DNA of 64,000 nt from Adiantum capillus-veneris (GCA_014529385.2 CM043962.1:48074098-48138097), one strand, 5' to 3'. Counted from the first letter of the stretch, positions 33,181 to 44,067 are shown. Notes: a model not told the origin generated them from the sequence alone. Numbers and translations: made by a program.

Positions 33181-34440
33181 TGAGGTCTACAGCTAGAAAT
33201 AGCACTAGAAGACTGTCCACCATTGAATTAGACTGGAGATTATGCTTTAAAAGTTGTATGAACCAGTGGGTAAGCTTAAGGACACATGTGAGGTAAAATT
33301 TCAAGAGTTTGCAAAAACTCAGATTATTTACTTTTTCTTGACATTTTTGGCCAAATTAAGCTTTGGCTTTACTCAGAGGCTTAAAATAGATCATAAAAAG
33401 ACAGTCCACTGAAAAGTTAAAAAAAGTGCTCATTTTAGGCCAAAAATAAATAATTGTGATTACTTACTTTCAGCTCAAAGGTGGCCAAGGTTGATACCAA
33501 AGACTCTATGGATGCGTACAACATCTTTTGTAAAGGCCCATAGAATTTGGATCACCAAATTGACCAGAAACTTGGTAGAAATTGAATTCTGTATTGATTG
33601 TTGAGAACTTAAATGTAAATTGGAAAAATCTTGTTCAAACTCAGTGAAACTTGACTCATAGGCTTATGTTGAAGTGTTAAACAAGTGTACATGCTCAATT
33701 GACTGAAAAGATGCAAAAATTTGTCAGAAGTAAATAATTGCAATTAATTACTTTTGTCCCATTTTTCAACTTTTTTGGCGAACCCAGCATACCACTAGTT
33801 CTAGCATGTTATATTAAGGCCACAAATCAAATTTGATAAGATTTGGATCATTGAAGTAAAAATTGTGGCCAAATTTGCAAAGCCAGTCTGCAAACACAAA
33901 ATTGTAGACCATTTGAACAAAGACTGTCCAAACTTGATGAAACTTGGCTAGAGAGCTTAAGTTGAGCTGCTTAGCCATTCTCTGTCAAGATTGTGTCAAA
34001 AAATTGCATAAGAATATCATAAGTAAATAATCGTGATTATTTACATATGCTACAAAATAGGATATTTTTGCACATTTGAGTATACCACAAGGTCAAGCAT
34101 ATCAAGTAGATCACACAAATCAAATTGGGTAAAATTTGGAGCACAAAAGTGAGACTTAAACCAGATTCTTGAAAATTGAGTCTACGGACACAAAACAGTT
34201 GATAACTTGAACAAATTTTGTTCAGACTCAGTGAAACTTGTCCAGAGACCTTGACAAGTTGAGTACTTGGCAAAACAAGCCAAAAAGTGTAAAAATTTGA
34301 GAAAAGTAAATAATCACGATTATTTACTTCTGATACACAGAGACAGGATTTTTGACTTTTAAGCTTGTACAGTGTTAGACCAACATAATACAAGGCCACC
34401 AGGCAATTTTGTGCTCAATCGGATCCAACTTAGTACATGC
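33181..34440. repeat. Tandem array, ~290-bp units each with an AT-rich palindrome
   Basis: Four well-aligned units carry the same palindromic core (TAAATAATNNNNATTATTTA type) centred near 33457, 33740, 34034 and 34317, with spacings of about 282, 294 and 283 bp; a half-palindrome occurs near 33330. Other shared phrases are ACTCAGTGAAACTTG (33640s, 34228), CACAAATCAAATT (33823, 34110) and TTGTTCA/GACTCAGTGAAA. Units are strongly diverged. The array is non-coding on both strands. It sits upstream of the open frame at 34765. Confidence 0.75.
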
Positions 34441-34764
34441 TCTCTTAGTTTCTAGGTTGCAGATTAGTCCTTTGGCTTTTTGCAAAAGTAGAATCTGAAG
34501 GTCTCAATTGCTGACTCACTTAGCAAATTGAAGTGATACACATAGACCATTCACAATAGTTAGCAAAAACTGACAATCTTTGTGAAAAATAGCTAACTTG
34601 ATTAAAATTGATACAGGAATCAAGGTGCAGACAAGGAATTGAAAGCTTGATAGAAGTTGCAATCAAGTCAAGTGGAAGAAGCTGATAATAAGTCAATCTG
34701 ACGGTAAGTACTCTATCCAGGGCTTCACAAGTCTATATGAACCTTAGATATGGTCGTATACTAG

Positions 34765-35265
34765 CAAACCAAGGCATATTTGGAGAGACCGCTAGTAGAG
34801 TATCCATCGAAGAGAGTGGATCAAGGAGATCACTTGAACACCATGTTTGAAGAAGTCTCGAAAACTTTGGCAGAATCAACATCTGAAATGTCTTCCTATT
34901 TGACTCATTCAGAAACCGGAATGACAGTGCGTTATAAGCACATACTCACCTTTTATAAGACTAATCGCCATGGAGCTCAGGTTTACTTGGATCCTAATGA
35001 AGAGTATGCTATTCGCATTGATGACCATGAGATGGAGTTTGAAGAGGAAATTAGGACAAACAAACAAGGAAAAATGTATATGGATAAAAACAAAACTCAG
35101 TATTTACAAGTTGAAAACCTTGGCGTGATAGACAAATGGGGGCTAGAAGTAAATACCATAATTCCAGATATGGCAGCAAAAGAAGGACCACCGACTTTAG
35201 AATTTGAGGGATACGATCGAGTTGATTTGAAGCCTTTGAAAAGGCTTAGCACTGATAAATCCTAG
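34765..35265 (+). CDS. Hypothetical protein, ~160 codons
   Basis: An uninterrupted frame following the tandem array. There is no ATG before MFEEVSKTL (34840), so an upstream splice or a start at 34840 is likely. The protein is charged and looks globular: a predicted helical start (MFEEVSKTLAESTSEMSSY), then a beta-rich part with TVRYKHILTFYKTNRHGAQV, YLDPNEEYAIRIDDHEMEFE and WGLEVNTIIPDM. No signal peptide or membrane segment. I recognise no family. The frame stays open for 500 nt in an AT-rich region, which suggests it was under selection until recently. It could be an accessory protein of the element whose LTR-like sequence lies at 31300. Confidence 0.45.
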   Translation, partial: QTKAYLERPLVEYPSKRVDQGDHLNTMFEEVSKTLAESTSEMSSYLTHSETGMTVRYKHILTFYKTNRHGAQVYLDPNEEYAIRIDDHEMEFEEEIRTNKQGKMYMDKNKTQYLQVENLGVIDKWGLEVNTIIPDMAAKEGPPTLEFEGYDRVDLKPLKRLSTDKS

Positions 35266-35559
35266 GATTGGAGTCTATTGTTGGGAGGATAGAAACGTCA
35301 AAGATCTTCTATGGACTTCTCATGCCAAATCAGGACAGTTAACACCCATGAAGATCATCTATATCTTCAAAATCAAGAACAAGGGTTCAACAAATCTACC
35401 AACCTACCTATTTAGAGATTGTTATATCAATACATTGGGGTTCCATCGTTGCATAGCTCCAATGACCAACAAAATTATCAATCTGGAGGGATGAGCTACC
35501 CGGCTAAGGCATGGAAACACACACACGATTATAGAGCTAATCATGGCAACACAGATGGC

Positions 35560-36350
35560 GACTCTACGAGGTGAGCTTCTCGGCCTATAGAGGAGTTAAG
35601 CCACAATGATGGAAAATCTCCACATCCACTTCCCTTCACCTCCAATCAACCAAATCACACACATTAATGATTGCAAGACACACAACAATAATCCTATCAT
35701 GCAACACACTAATCGCAAGCACACACATAGATCTATCAAGAACCACACTCCAATCAAACCTACATGCACACACAAGCAAAAGAGGGCAATCACAGAAGAT
35801 TAGAGAGGGATTAATCACTAATTAGTTACGATCTAGCTAATCAAAACATAATTAGCAATCATAAGAAACATAAGAGAGGCATAGTGAAAGAGAATTGAAC
35901 GTTGATTAGTGTTAACCAAGTCACTTGAGCAAGGAGAAGCTCAAGGACTCCATAGCCACACACCTCAAGAGCTCTCACCAAAGAGTGCTCTCAACAAATG
36001 AGTTTGAGAACCATAATTTTTTTACACACTGTCTTATATACCTAGGGTAAAACTATGCAATGTCCGGGTGCCCAAGGCCTTTAGGGCTCCACTACTTACT
36101 GAATCTATTACCTAGACACACTAATTGACCTATTCTTTACAGTTTGGAACTCCCATTGAGCCCGTAACACATTAAAATATTACAATGGCTTGAAATAAAT
36201 CGGGAATTTACAATACATGACCATTTTGGGAAAATGTGAAAAATGTTTAACAATCTTCACTCCTTCTTTCTGTTGAGCTTCAATGTGCATCAATATGTCT
36301 TTGGTCTTTAGCAACTCCTGTTAACTGACGTTGACTCAATTAGCATTCCC
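35560..36350 (-). promoter_or_regulatory. LTR-like segment on the minus strand (tentative)
   Basis: On the minus strand there is a TATATAAGAC box (36031-36040), a long T/G-rich leader, and near 35562 the sequence TCGCCATCTGTGTTGCC, which resembles a gypsy-type primer site. No second LTR and no gag frame follow on the minus strand, so it may be a solo or truncated LTR. Confidence 0.3.
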
Positions 36351-37089
36351 CCCTTCCGATTTTAGTGCCCGTCCTTGGGCACTGTTGAAAAGTGTCCGTG
36401 GAGGCTGTGGAAGGTTTTTCATTGGTTTTTGATGGCATGATTGTCTTCATTTGTTGTTGGATTTGTTGATGAGGTTCAATTTGCTATAGCATCTTCATCG
36501 GTATGAATATGTTTGATGTGAGAGATGATGTTGCATTTGTCTGTTGTAATAGCATAATGATGAGGCTACTGTTTATTTTGAAAAGTATGTACAAGGGAAG
36601 TAGAATGACGAGGTTCTAAAGTAGAGTCTAATACCTGTATGACCAAAGGGAAAAAACCCAGTGGAAAAAAGTGCCTTTGGGATACGCACATTATTGGAGT
36701 ACTTATTAGCATGGAAAATATAATAAAGTACTCAAGGGATTATTTGCTGATAGATATGGAATTAAAAAGGCAACAAATATGAGAGGGTAGCATGATGGAA
36801 CATTGGTTTGCCTGTTGTAGTCCACTCAAGGTGCAAAGGTGGAAGTAAAAAAGACTGTCTAATGCATATGTCCGATGATGGGACATCCCATTTATGCATA
36901 CACAGAAATGCATGGAAAACAATATGTTGTGCAATAAATATTTTGAGGGGTTCTTCAGAAAGATGGTGTAGCTATAAAAGCATATGACATGGCTTTGCAA
37001 GCTCGCACCCCTTTAAGAATGGTTTTTGTTGTTGAGGATATGTGCTCTCATCTTACTATGCACTATGCGTGAGTGTTGGACTCTACGAC
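36351..37089. other. Spacer, no gene recognised
   Basis: Non-coding sequence between the LTR-like segment and the end of the gypsy gag remnant. Nothing repeated was recognised. Confidence 0.4.
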
Positions 37090-38013
37090 ACTCCACCAAT
37101 TGTAAGTTAATAGACTTTGACTCTTATGCTTAGCTTGCGGAGGACGATTGTCTCTACGACTCTCTTGAATGGCCTTGGTGAGATCTGTTAAAGTCATCTC
37201 GGATATCTTTGGCTCCTTAGCAATAGGCTTTAGGCTCACTGGCTAATGTCCCAATGCTTGTGAGCTAATAGATTTAGGCTCAATAGACACTCTTTCTCCT
37301 TGAATCATTAAATTATCCTCCAATTGGATCGTATTGGTGGTGACTGCTTCCCAAGTGGTGATACCTCTGATGACTAGGCCATTGCAGATATCCTCATGTC
37401 GTATCTCCTAATGAATCTATCAAGCAATTGATTATTATTGAAGAGCTCATTTGGATTACAACGAGGATTCAAATGCTTTAAGCGACTAATAAAGTCTCTC
37501 ACCAATTCTCCTTCCTCTCGTTGGGCTTTCTGGAGTTGAGAGGCTACACCCCAAAGCACTCCCTCTCGTATGTATTCTTTTAAGAACAGTCTCCTAAGAG
37601 TAGGGTAAATTGTTTTTTCTTCCACCCTTAGGGTTCTATACCAATCCCCAGCCTTTGCACTTAAGGTTAGGCTTAAAGCATTACTCTTATGCAGGTCATT
37701 GTGTTCTCCTAGAGAATCGCATATTTGTTCAAACACTTCGATATGCTTTCTCACATCCCCGTCTCCACTAAATTTTTGTGTGAGCTTGGCTATTTGTATT
37801 GCCTTACTTCTAGGTTCTCTATCAGGCATGTTACGCATATTCTCAGCAATAGATCGACCGATAGCTTGAGCAAATGTTGCCAAGTCACCTAAGTGAGCAG
37901 GAATCGTGGGTGAAGGTGATCCAGAGACTACATGTGGAATAGGTATTGGCATTGGGCTCGGCGCATAGGAAGTCCAAAGCTCATATGTGTGGCCCTAATC
38001 ATAGCAGACATCA
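37090..38013 (-). pseudogene. Ty3/gypsy gag, C-terminal part (split by copia insertion)
   Basis: Minus-strand frame with a retrotransposon gag domain: KHIEVFEQICDSLGEHND, AKAGDWYRTL, YPTLRRLFLKEYI, EGELVRDFISRLKHLNP, LLDRFIRRYDMRI. Gag forms the capsid of the virus-like particle. A TAG at 37374 interrupts the frame, after which the same frame continues (LVIRGITTWEAVTTN, LTDLTKAIQESRRDNRPP) to about 37090. No zinc knuckle, protease or RT follows, so the element is cut off here. The N-terminal part lies at 41290-42702; the two were one frame before the copia element inserted at CATCA. Confidence 0.85.
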
Positions 38014-38038
38014 TGAAGGGGATCGGGGAGCACCACAG

Positions 38039-38080
<42 letters not shown>

Positions 38081-38218
38081 AGACACACATGATGTAGGTG
38101 GGGAGACTCAAAGGAGTGAGCAGCCCCCTATACACTTATGCTATGTATAAGGTATACAAGTCAGTGGGCGCCCAGACTCTGGGCGGCCGGGCAAGGCACA
38201 GACGCCTATACCCCAACA
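38014..38218 (-). repeat. 3' LTR of the non-autonomous copia element
   Basis: 205 bp. On the minus strand it starts TGTTGGGGTATAGGCGTC and ends with a (CT)n tract and CGATCCCCTTCA. TATACCTTATACATAGC may hold its TATA box. (GA)n is longer here than in the 5' LTR. Confidence 0.9.
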
Positions 38219-38447
38219 ACCTCCCACTTAAAGGCGACTGTGCCTTTAAGCAATGGAACCTAGTCTAAAGACTACAAAAGGTGAGAGAAAACCGCTCTCA
38301 ACCGATGCCCACTGGTTGGCTGTGATCGTGTGCATCTGGCTCTACTGATAGACAAACATCCCACTGCGGAAGCCACACAGAGCTAGCTCCAAGCTCTGCA
38401 AAGAGTCTACAAGAGCTCATGCACTCCTGCAAGTATCGGTCCAATAC

Positions 38448-39959
38448 CTACAAACCTCCCCTATGCTCTATGCCGAGATCAGTCATCAAACAACTAATCA
38501 ACCCTACTGCAAATGCTCCCACTGCAGCTGCTATGTCGGGCCTCGAGATCAGCATCTCGTACATGAGGACACCGAATGTTGATGCAACCCTGGCAACCTC
38601 TGCCACCTCCAACTCAGAACTCAACTCATGGAAATCTTGTCCCCTATCACAGAGACCATGGCACTCTGACTCCGAGCTCTGGAGTGACTCCTTGTGCCCA
38701 CCACATATCACATGTGTACCAAGAGTATCCATCTGTCCTGAATCTGCATCAAGCTCTGCCATAAGCATATCAAGAAATGACTCCACAATAGCCGACATCT
38801 CAGCATCTATGTGAGTCATCTCTGTCATCACCTCTGATGACTCATCCTGATGTGACTCACTAGAGCTGTCCCGCTCTACCTGTGCATCCATAGACGCAAC
38901 CTGCACAACAAGATCGTTGCTCTGCACTCCATGCAAAGCATCCTGCAACCCACAAGCAAAAGAGACTCGCCTGCTCTCTCGCTCTCTACCTGGCTGCATG
39001 ATCATAGAGACAACACCGTCTCTCTCGTGATCCACATGCAATGGGTAACCTGTACCACTCCTGGCACCTCTCGCAATCACTAGCGAACCCAAATGCATCA
39101 CAAAATCTCGCTCTCGTAGCGAAATCTGACATCCACAATCTCTAAGCTGACCAATCGAGATCAAACTCACTGTCAAATTTGGTACATAGCGCATATGTCG
39201 TAACAAGTAAGATGCACCACTCGGTAATGACAATCTCACATCTCCTGCACCTGCTATTGCATGCATCGATCCATCGGTCAAACGTACACTACCAAGCATC
39301 CCGCTAGAATAGCTACAAAACCATTCACGATGCAGCGTGTCATGAAACATAGCATCTGCGTCTAGCAACCACTGCGAAGGGAGTGCACTATCCACATGTA
39401 TAGCATCTTGTGCATAGCTCGAGGTAAAAGTGACATCCCCGTCACTAGTATACTCCGACACTACATGTTCCTCAACTGTCAAAGCAACTGAGTCCATGGC
39501 ATCACTACATACATCTCTGAGACTGCCATGTCTCCTACGATGTCGCATACGACGAAAACAGCGTCGTCTAACCTGTCCAGAATGACCACAATACCAACAT
39601 GTCACCTGTCGGCCTGCTCGTGAATGTACATGTCTCACACGAGTCCTTGATGACTCAGATCTATCATACATATCATGTAATCTGCGCCAAAGTGCTCTCG
39701 AAGTAGTCTCATACATAACAAGAGCATATACAGATTCCACAAGGTGCAAAGAGAGCGTAGATAGTGCCATCTCCTCTAGCTCTTGCCACTGATCGTCAGA
39801 CAAGCATGAAGGTCTACCTGCATCACCACTCAATGGTCGATGCAACCCTCGCTGTGTCAATGCATCAAGCATACACTCTCTCCATGCCGTAAAGTCTGAC
39901 CCATCAAACACGCGCATCTGTGAGAGGTCACAATCTGATCGATCACCTGTCTCTGCCAT
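38448..39959 (-). CDS. Copia Gag-protease-like protein with RT-tail remnant
   Basis: One open frame of about 503 codons from the ATG at 39959 (MAETGDRSD); the frame is open 36 codons further upstream, but copia Gag normally begins just before FDGSDFTAW. Gag: about residues 1-130 (VFDGSDFTAWRECMLDALTQ, LWRRLHDMYDR). Zinc knuckle: CWYCGHSGQVRRRC, where the expected His after G is Gln, so zinc binding is doubtful. Protease region: about 190-310 (WLLDADAMFHDT, YVPNLTVSLISIGQL), with the active-site D-S-G replaced by D-A-D. Then a long acidic Ser/Glu/Met-rich segment. Near the C-terminus TFGVLMYEMLISRPDIAAAVG matches the RT/RNase H junction of copia Pol. Integrase and RT core are deleted. Despite lost active sites there is no stop, so a Gag-like role may be retained. 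Confidence 0.8.
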   Translation of the reverse strand: MAETGDRSDCDLSQMRVFDGSDFTAWRECMLDALTQRGLHRPLSGDAGRPSCLSDDQWQELEEMALSTLSLHLVESVYALVMYETTSRALWRRLHDMYDRSESSRTRVRHVHSRAGRQVTCWYCGHSGQVRRRCFRRMRHRRRHGSLRDVCSDAMDSVALTVEEHVVSEYTSDGDVTFTSSYAQDAIHVDSALPSQWLLDADAMFHDTLHREWFCSYSSGMLGSVRLTDGSMHAIAGAGDVRLSLPSGASYLLRHMRYVPNLTVSLISIGQLRDCGCQISLRERDFVMHLGSLVIARGARSGTGYPLHVDHERDGVVSMIMQPGRERESRRVSFACGLQDALHGVQSNDLVVQVASMDAQVERDSSSESHQDESSEVMTEMTHIDAEMSAIVESFLDMLMAELDADSGQMDTLGTHVICGGHKESLQSSESECHGLCDRGQDFHELSSELEVAEVARVASTFGVLMYEMLISRPDIAAAVGAFAVGLISCLMTDLGIEHRGGL

Positions 39960-41074
39960 GAGCACAAGTAGCAAGCTAGAAAGCAAAACCACCTCACCAA
40001 CAACACCTGGAAACTGTCTACCAATATGGCCAGAAACACAATGTAAAACCTGTGAGACACACTCCAAAATAGAGCTCCCGCAATGTCAATACAAGCCTCG
40101 CCTGCTCTAGTATCACACTGCAATCTGTGAGCTAATCACCAAGCCCACACTATGCGGTATCGATGCATACACACGCACAAATCTCCCACCTGCAGAGAAC
40201 ACCGCACGCAAATGCTGAGTGCAACCCGCAATCTCTACCTAGATCGCATAAATGATACGCATAAAACTCTTGGGAAAATTTTGCCAGAGTTTTGTCAATA
40301 AAATGGCCACCACAAAACCAGTAACCAAACTGACTACACGCTCAAAACCATGAGCAACCAAAGCGCATCAAACCGCACTCCAAATGCATGCACCAATCTC
40401 CACACTTTGCATACATCATTGCAAACACCTGCAAATCTAGTACACAAATATCTGCTCTACCTGTGACTGCCAAAAAACATGCTCGAGGCATACATTGCCG
40501 AGCTCAAAATGCAATTACATTAGTCTCCCTGAGCATCAAACCACATAAGGCATACATCGTATCCTCCCACCTGTGAGGAAACTTGCAGCAAATATCACTC
40601 TCACATCTGAGAGCAAACCATGTGTGGAATCCTCGACACACAATAAACAACTGCTGTTGCTGCAGAAAATTCAGCATTTAGAATTTTAAATTCTGATATG
40701 ACGAGCGCGTCCGGAGCGTGCCAAAACCTCAAGGTAGACTCCTGGATCACATGTATCCGAGTCCGAGTGTGAAAGCTATGCCAAAAACCTACGTTTCGGC
40801 CCAAAAACGCAGCATAAACTGCCAAAAGAGGGCTGAAAAATGCAGCTCCTCAACCGTAGCTCGAATGAAGTTTTTGATGGCTCGAATGGCTTCGAAAAGG
40901 GGGTAAATGCCGGGACGCCTGGTGGAAACACTCTCGGAAAGCTGAATTTGCCGATGCCGAAATCAAAACCCTGTTTGCACTCTTGAAAGTGCGCGCGCGC
41001 AGACACGATTTCGGGAATGAAACTGGCTCTCCACTGTCGTCGTGATTGTGCACACACGCGCTCCCTCCGCACCT

Positions 41075-41088
41075 ACGCTCTTATACCA
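41075..41088 (-). promoter_or_regulatory. Primer-binding site of the non-autonomous copia element
   Basis: Minus-strand TTGGTATAAGAGC, two nucleotides after the 5' LTR. It matches the 3' end complement of initiator-Met tRNA (TGGTATCAGAGC) except at one position. Confidence 0.75.
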
Positions 41089-41090
41089 AT

Positions 41091-41117
41091 TGAAGGGGAT
41101 CGGGGAGCACCACAGAT

Positions 41118-41148
<31 letters not shown>

Positions 41149-41289
41149 AGGAGACACACACGATGTGGGTGGGGAGACTCAAAGGAGTGAGCAGCCCCCT
41201 ATACACTTATGCTATGTATAAGGTATACAAGTCAGTGGACGCCCAAACTCTGGGCGGCCGGGCAAGGCACAGACGCATATACCCCAACA
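41091..41289 (-). repeat. 5' LTR of the non-autonomous copia element
   Basis: 199 bp, with the same ends as the 3' LTR at 38014-38218. It carries the promoter for the element; TATACC/TATACA motifs near 41215-41230 are TATA candidates. Confidence 0.9.
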
Positions 41290-42702
41290 CATCAGATGTG
41301 ACATACTAATGCTAGCCAGTATGGTCCCATGGAAATAAGAACTTGGGTGTTGTGGTTGTGGAGCATAGGTTGTTGAAACAATGGGAGGGGTAGGGGCTAC
41401 ATGAGTGCGATGACCCATAGGTGCATACAATTGGTACACACTTGTAGGGGCCGTTGTCGCCATTGAGCTACCATGTAGCAGTGCTTTACTAACAAATGAG
41501 GTCCATGGCGTGTTTCTTGGCATGCCCATCATTGGGGTAGGCATGGTAGCCGTGGTGTCATCAAGGGAAAGATGAGCTAGACTTGGAAAAGTAAAGCTAT
41601 CACTTGTGGGTTCAGATTGCACTGAGACCCCTGGCGAAACAACATATGGGGGATCCATCGGACTTACCGAGGGAGTCTCCATTTGTGATAAGGTTGGTTG
41701 TTTAGCCTTCCCTGTATCCAAGAATCTCATGAGACCCGTTGAAGGCATGTGGATTCCCTTGTTCTATCTCTCTAGCTCAATAACCCTATGGATGACCTCA
41801 CAAACTCTTTGTTGTTTATCCTCCACACTAGTAGCACCCGTTGTGGACTGTAGGACATCTAACCAACCCACATGATAGGTGTGACCTGTGTATAGGTCGG
41901 TTAGAGTGTTCGTTTGTAGTTCGTACTCCCAGTTCTCATTTAAGAACGCTCCATCTAAGCTTGAGGTGCTAGGGGTGTCCTTTGAGCTAGATGCAATGTG
42001 GCTCTCTATGGGTTGACCCTTAGTGGTCGCTAATTCAGGAGCACTCGATTGCTCTCCTAGCAAAGATATTGACATAGGGGCTTTCGATTTTAACTCTCTT
42101 CGTTGCTCCGCCTTGCGTAAGCTCTCGATTTCCTTTTCCCTAGCCGCAATGATATATCGCTCAACCTCTTGCACTTCGGCAAGGCTTCTACCATCAGGTA
42201 ATATGACCTCGGAGGAGAATAGCTTTGAAGAGTCAGGGGGTGCAGTGAATGAAGTATTCATGTGCACACTCTCTAAGAGCATGGGGTCTACGTTGGTCAT
42301 GAATGACGAATTTACTTCCCCACCCCCCTCATTTACATCATTAGCTCCATGTTCAAAGCGAGTGGCTCTACTAAAGGTTTCCTTTAAGCGGGTAAGCACG
42401 CTCAGCCCAAACCGTGGACCCATGGCATGCATGTCTTGGCTTGAGCTATTGGGATTAGGCATTGAGAAACCCTCCATGATGTCGTAGTCAGAGGAAGAGT
42501 CACTAGATGCTATATGTGGGTCCTGAGTGGTACTATCTTGGGTTCCTGCTGAGGGCCTAGAGCCTAAGGTAGAGGAATAATGAGAACTCGCGTAAGTTGA
42601 AATGCTCGCTAGTTGCTCAGCCTCTAGCACACAACAAGAGTGCAGACGCATGTGCCTTTGGCACCCTACAAGCGTCGGTGAATAACCTCGAAAATTAATC
42701 AC
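41290..42702 (-). pseudogene. Ty3/gypsy gag, N-terminal extension (split)
   Basis: Minus-strand frame of about 470 codons upstream of the gag core at 37374-38013, interrupted by one TAG at 41764-41766. It is Ser/Thr/Pro-rich with a predicted coiled-coil (EVQEVERYIIAAREKEIES, followed by KAEQRRELKSK) in the first half and a Pro/Thr-rich, low-complexity second half (PTPMMGMPRNTPW, APTPPIVSTTYAPQP). Such long N-terminal extensions are unusual for gypsy Gag. The first ATG shown, MINFRGY at 42702, is a guess; the frame could start further in. The single stop may be a recent mutation. Confidence 0.7.
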
Positions 42703-43420
42703 TTACTTTTTTAGGCGTTCGTTTTCACTCGTTTTTTGATGTTTTTTAATGTTTTTCAATGATCGGTTTTTGGATTAGAGTGTGTGATAACGCAAAACAA
42801 GCGTATTGCTTAGGGGGTTGTGGTCTGTTTTACAGCACAGCATTCGGTTACCCGAAGCTCCGTTGGTCCTCAAAAAGGTCGATTTTTCCCTACGTGTGAT
42901 GTTAAAATACGTAATTTTAAAGGGGGACTGAGGCCTGAGCCTGAGCGTGGGCTTGGGCTTGGGCCTGGGAAATATTCCCAAGCCCGATCCTACCTTTAAT
43001 TTTTTTTATTTTTTTATTTTTTTTTGGGATAAGCCAGTCGCGGCCGCGCAGTGCGCACAAGCACACACACACCTAACCTACCTACTACAACTAATAGAGC
43101 TACTATTACAAACTAACACACTACTATAGCAACTCATTAGCTAACAGAACTACTTAATGTACTTTACACAGAACTAACATTATGGATCTACTACCTTAAT
43201 TTCTAACACCTTATGACAGAGAAAAGACCTTATGAACAGAAAAAACACAGTACCTTTCAATACCTTATTAACAAAACAATACACAGCAGCAAAACAAACT
43301 CCTTCTCAACATACACACCTTCCTTCTCTACCTTTCCTACATCTGAAATTGCACCACAACGCAGCACAGAGTGCCTCTTGAGCTTAGTGCAGGGCGATTC
43401 CCCGGCAACGGCGCTAAAAA
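42703..43420 (-). other. Gypsy leader with tRNA-Asp-type primer site
   Basis: Untranslated leader between LTR and gag on the minus strand. TAGCGCCGTTGCCGGGGA at 43399-43416 is the gypsy primer site complementary to tRNA-Asp (usual TGGCGCC...), four bases after the LTR. A G-tract cluster, GGGCTTGGGCTTGGGCCTGGG on the plus strand at 42949-42969, could form a G-quadruplex or, with the AATATTCCCAAGCCC that follows, a hairpin. Confidence 0.7.
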
Positions 43421-43658
43421 TGTGGGCTTCTGTCGCACATATCGAAGCAAGGGCCTTGCCTAGCACTGTGTGCGAGAGCCACAGATGGCTCCAAGCATGC
43501 AACTAGCCTAAACTAGTAAGCTCAAAGATGGCGATGGTGTGTCACTCACCTCTCTACGCTTACTATCGTGGAGAATTCCTCATCACGAAAAAGAAGGAGC
43601 CACCGCTGCACCGCGCTCAACCGCTTCACCGCCGCCGTGCCGTCGTTGCAATGCTCGA

Positions 43659-43719
<61 letters not shown>

Positions 43720-44067
43720 ACACACACACACACACACACACACACAAGGAGATGATGAAGAAGAAGAAGATGGAGATGGAGCAAGAGCACTCTTCAATTG
43801 CATAAATGAAAGAATGAGAGATTTTTAGGTTTAGGTGACTTTTATATGAACTCGCCCCATTCACACGGGCGCCCATACTTAGCCAACTAACCCTTGAATG
43901 TTCATGTTGGAGTGCACCTCTCTCATCGGCGATCACTCTTACCCTTTTCCTATTGGACCGACAAACCCGGTCCCTGACTCTACCAAATAAATAATACAGA
44001 GTTTGTCGTAGGTGATAGGAATGTGCGTGAGGGTTAACAAGAAACAAGGCTAATCAAAATGCCAACA
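43421..44067 (-). repeat. 5' LTR of the split Ty3/gypsy element
   Basis: On the minus strand it runs from TGTTGGCATTTTGATTAGCC (44067) to GAAGCCCACA (43421), immediately before the tRNA-Asp primer site. A TATAAAAG box lies at 43839-43846 on the minus strand; transcription would start about 30 nt below. The R/U5 part holds the compound (CT)n/(CA)n microsatellite at 43663-43746. The 3' LTR was not found in the window. The outer boundary rests on the TG...CA rule only. Confidence 0.65.

Larger units (their letters stand above)
38014..41289 (-). mobile_element. Non-autonomous Ty1/copia element, complete with LTRs and TSD
   Basis: 3276 bp, minus strand, bounded by LTRs at 38014-38218 and 41091-41289 and by the 5-bp duplication CATCA (38009-38013, 41290-41294). 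The LTRs begin TGTTGGGG and end CCCTTCA on the minus strand. They differ by about seven substitutions plus (GA)n length, counted by eye. A primer site TTGGTATAAGAGC follows the 5' LTR, and a purine tract (AAGTGGGAGG) precedes the 3' LTR. Inside is a single long gene for Gag and protease-like sequence; integrase and most of the RT are missing. It would need enzymes from another copia element to move. It inserted into the gag gene of a gypsy element, splitting it. Confidence 0.9.

Noticed and set aside
34765-35265. Endogenous viral movement or coat protein
   Set aside because: No recognisable motif of such families could be found; it stays unassigned.
38419-38814. Plus-strand open frame of 131 codons
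   Set aside because: Shadow of the long minus-strand copia Gag gene, which has clear family motifs.
43546-44047. Several overlapping open frames with Leu/Ser or Arg/Glu and His/Thr runs
   Set aside because: They are translations of the (CT)n(CA)n microsatellite inside the gypsy LTR.
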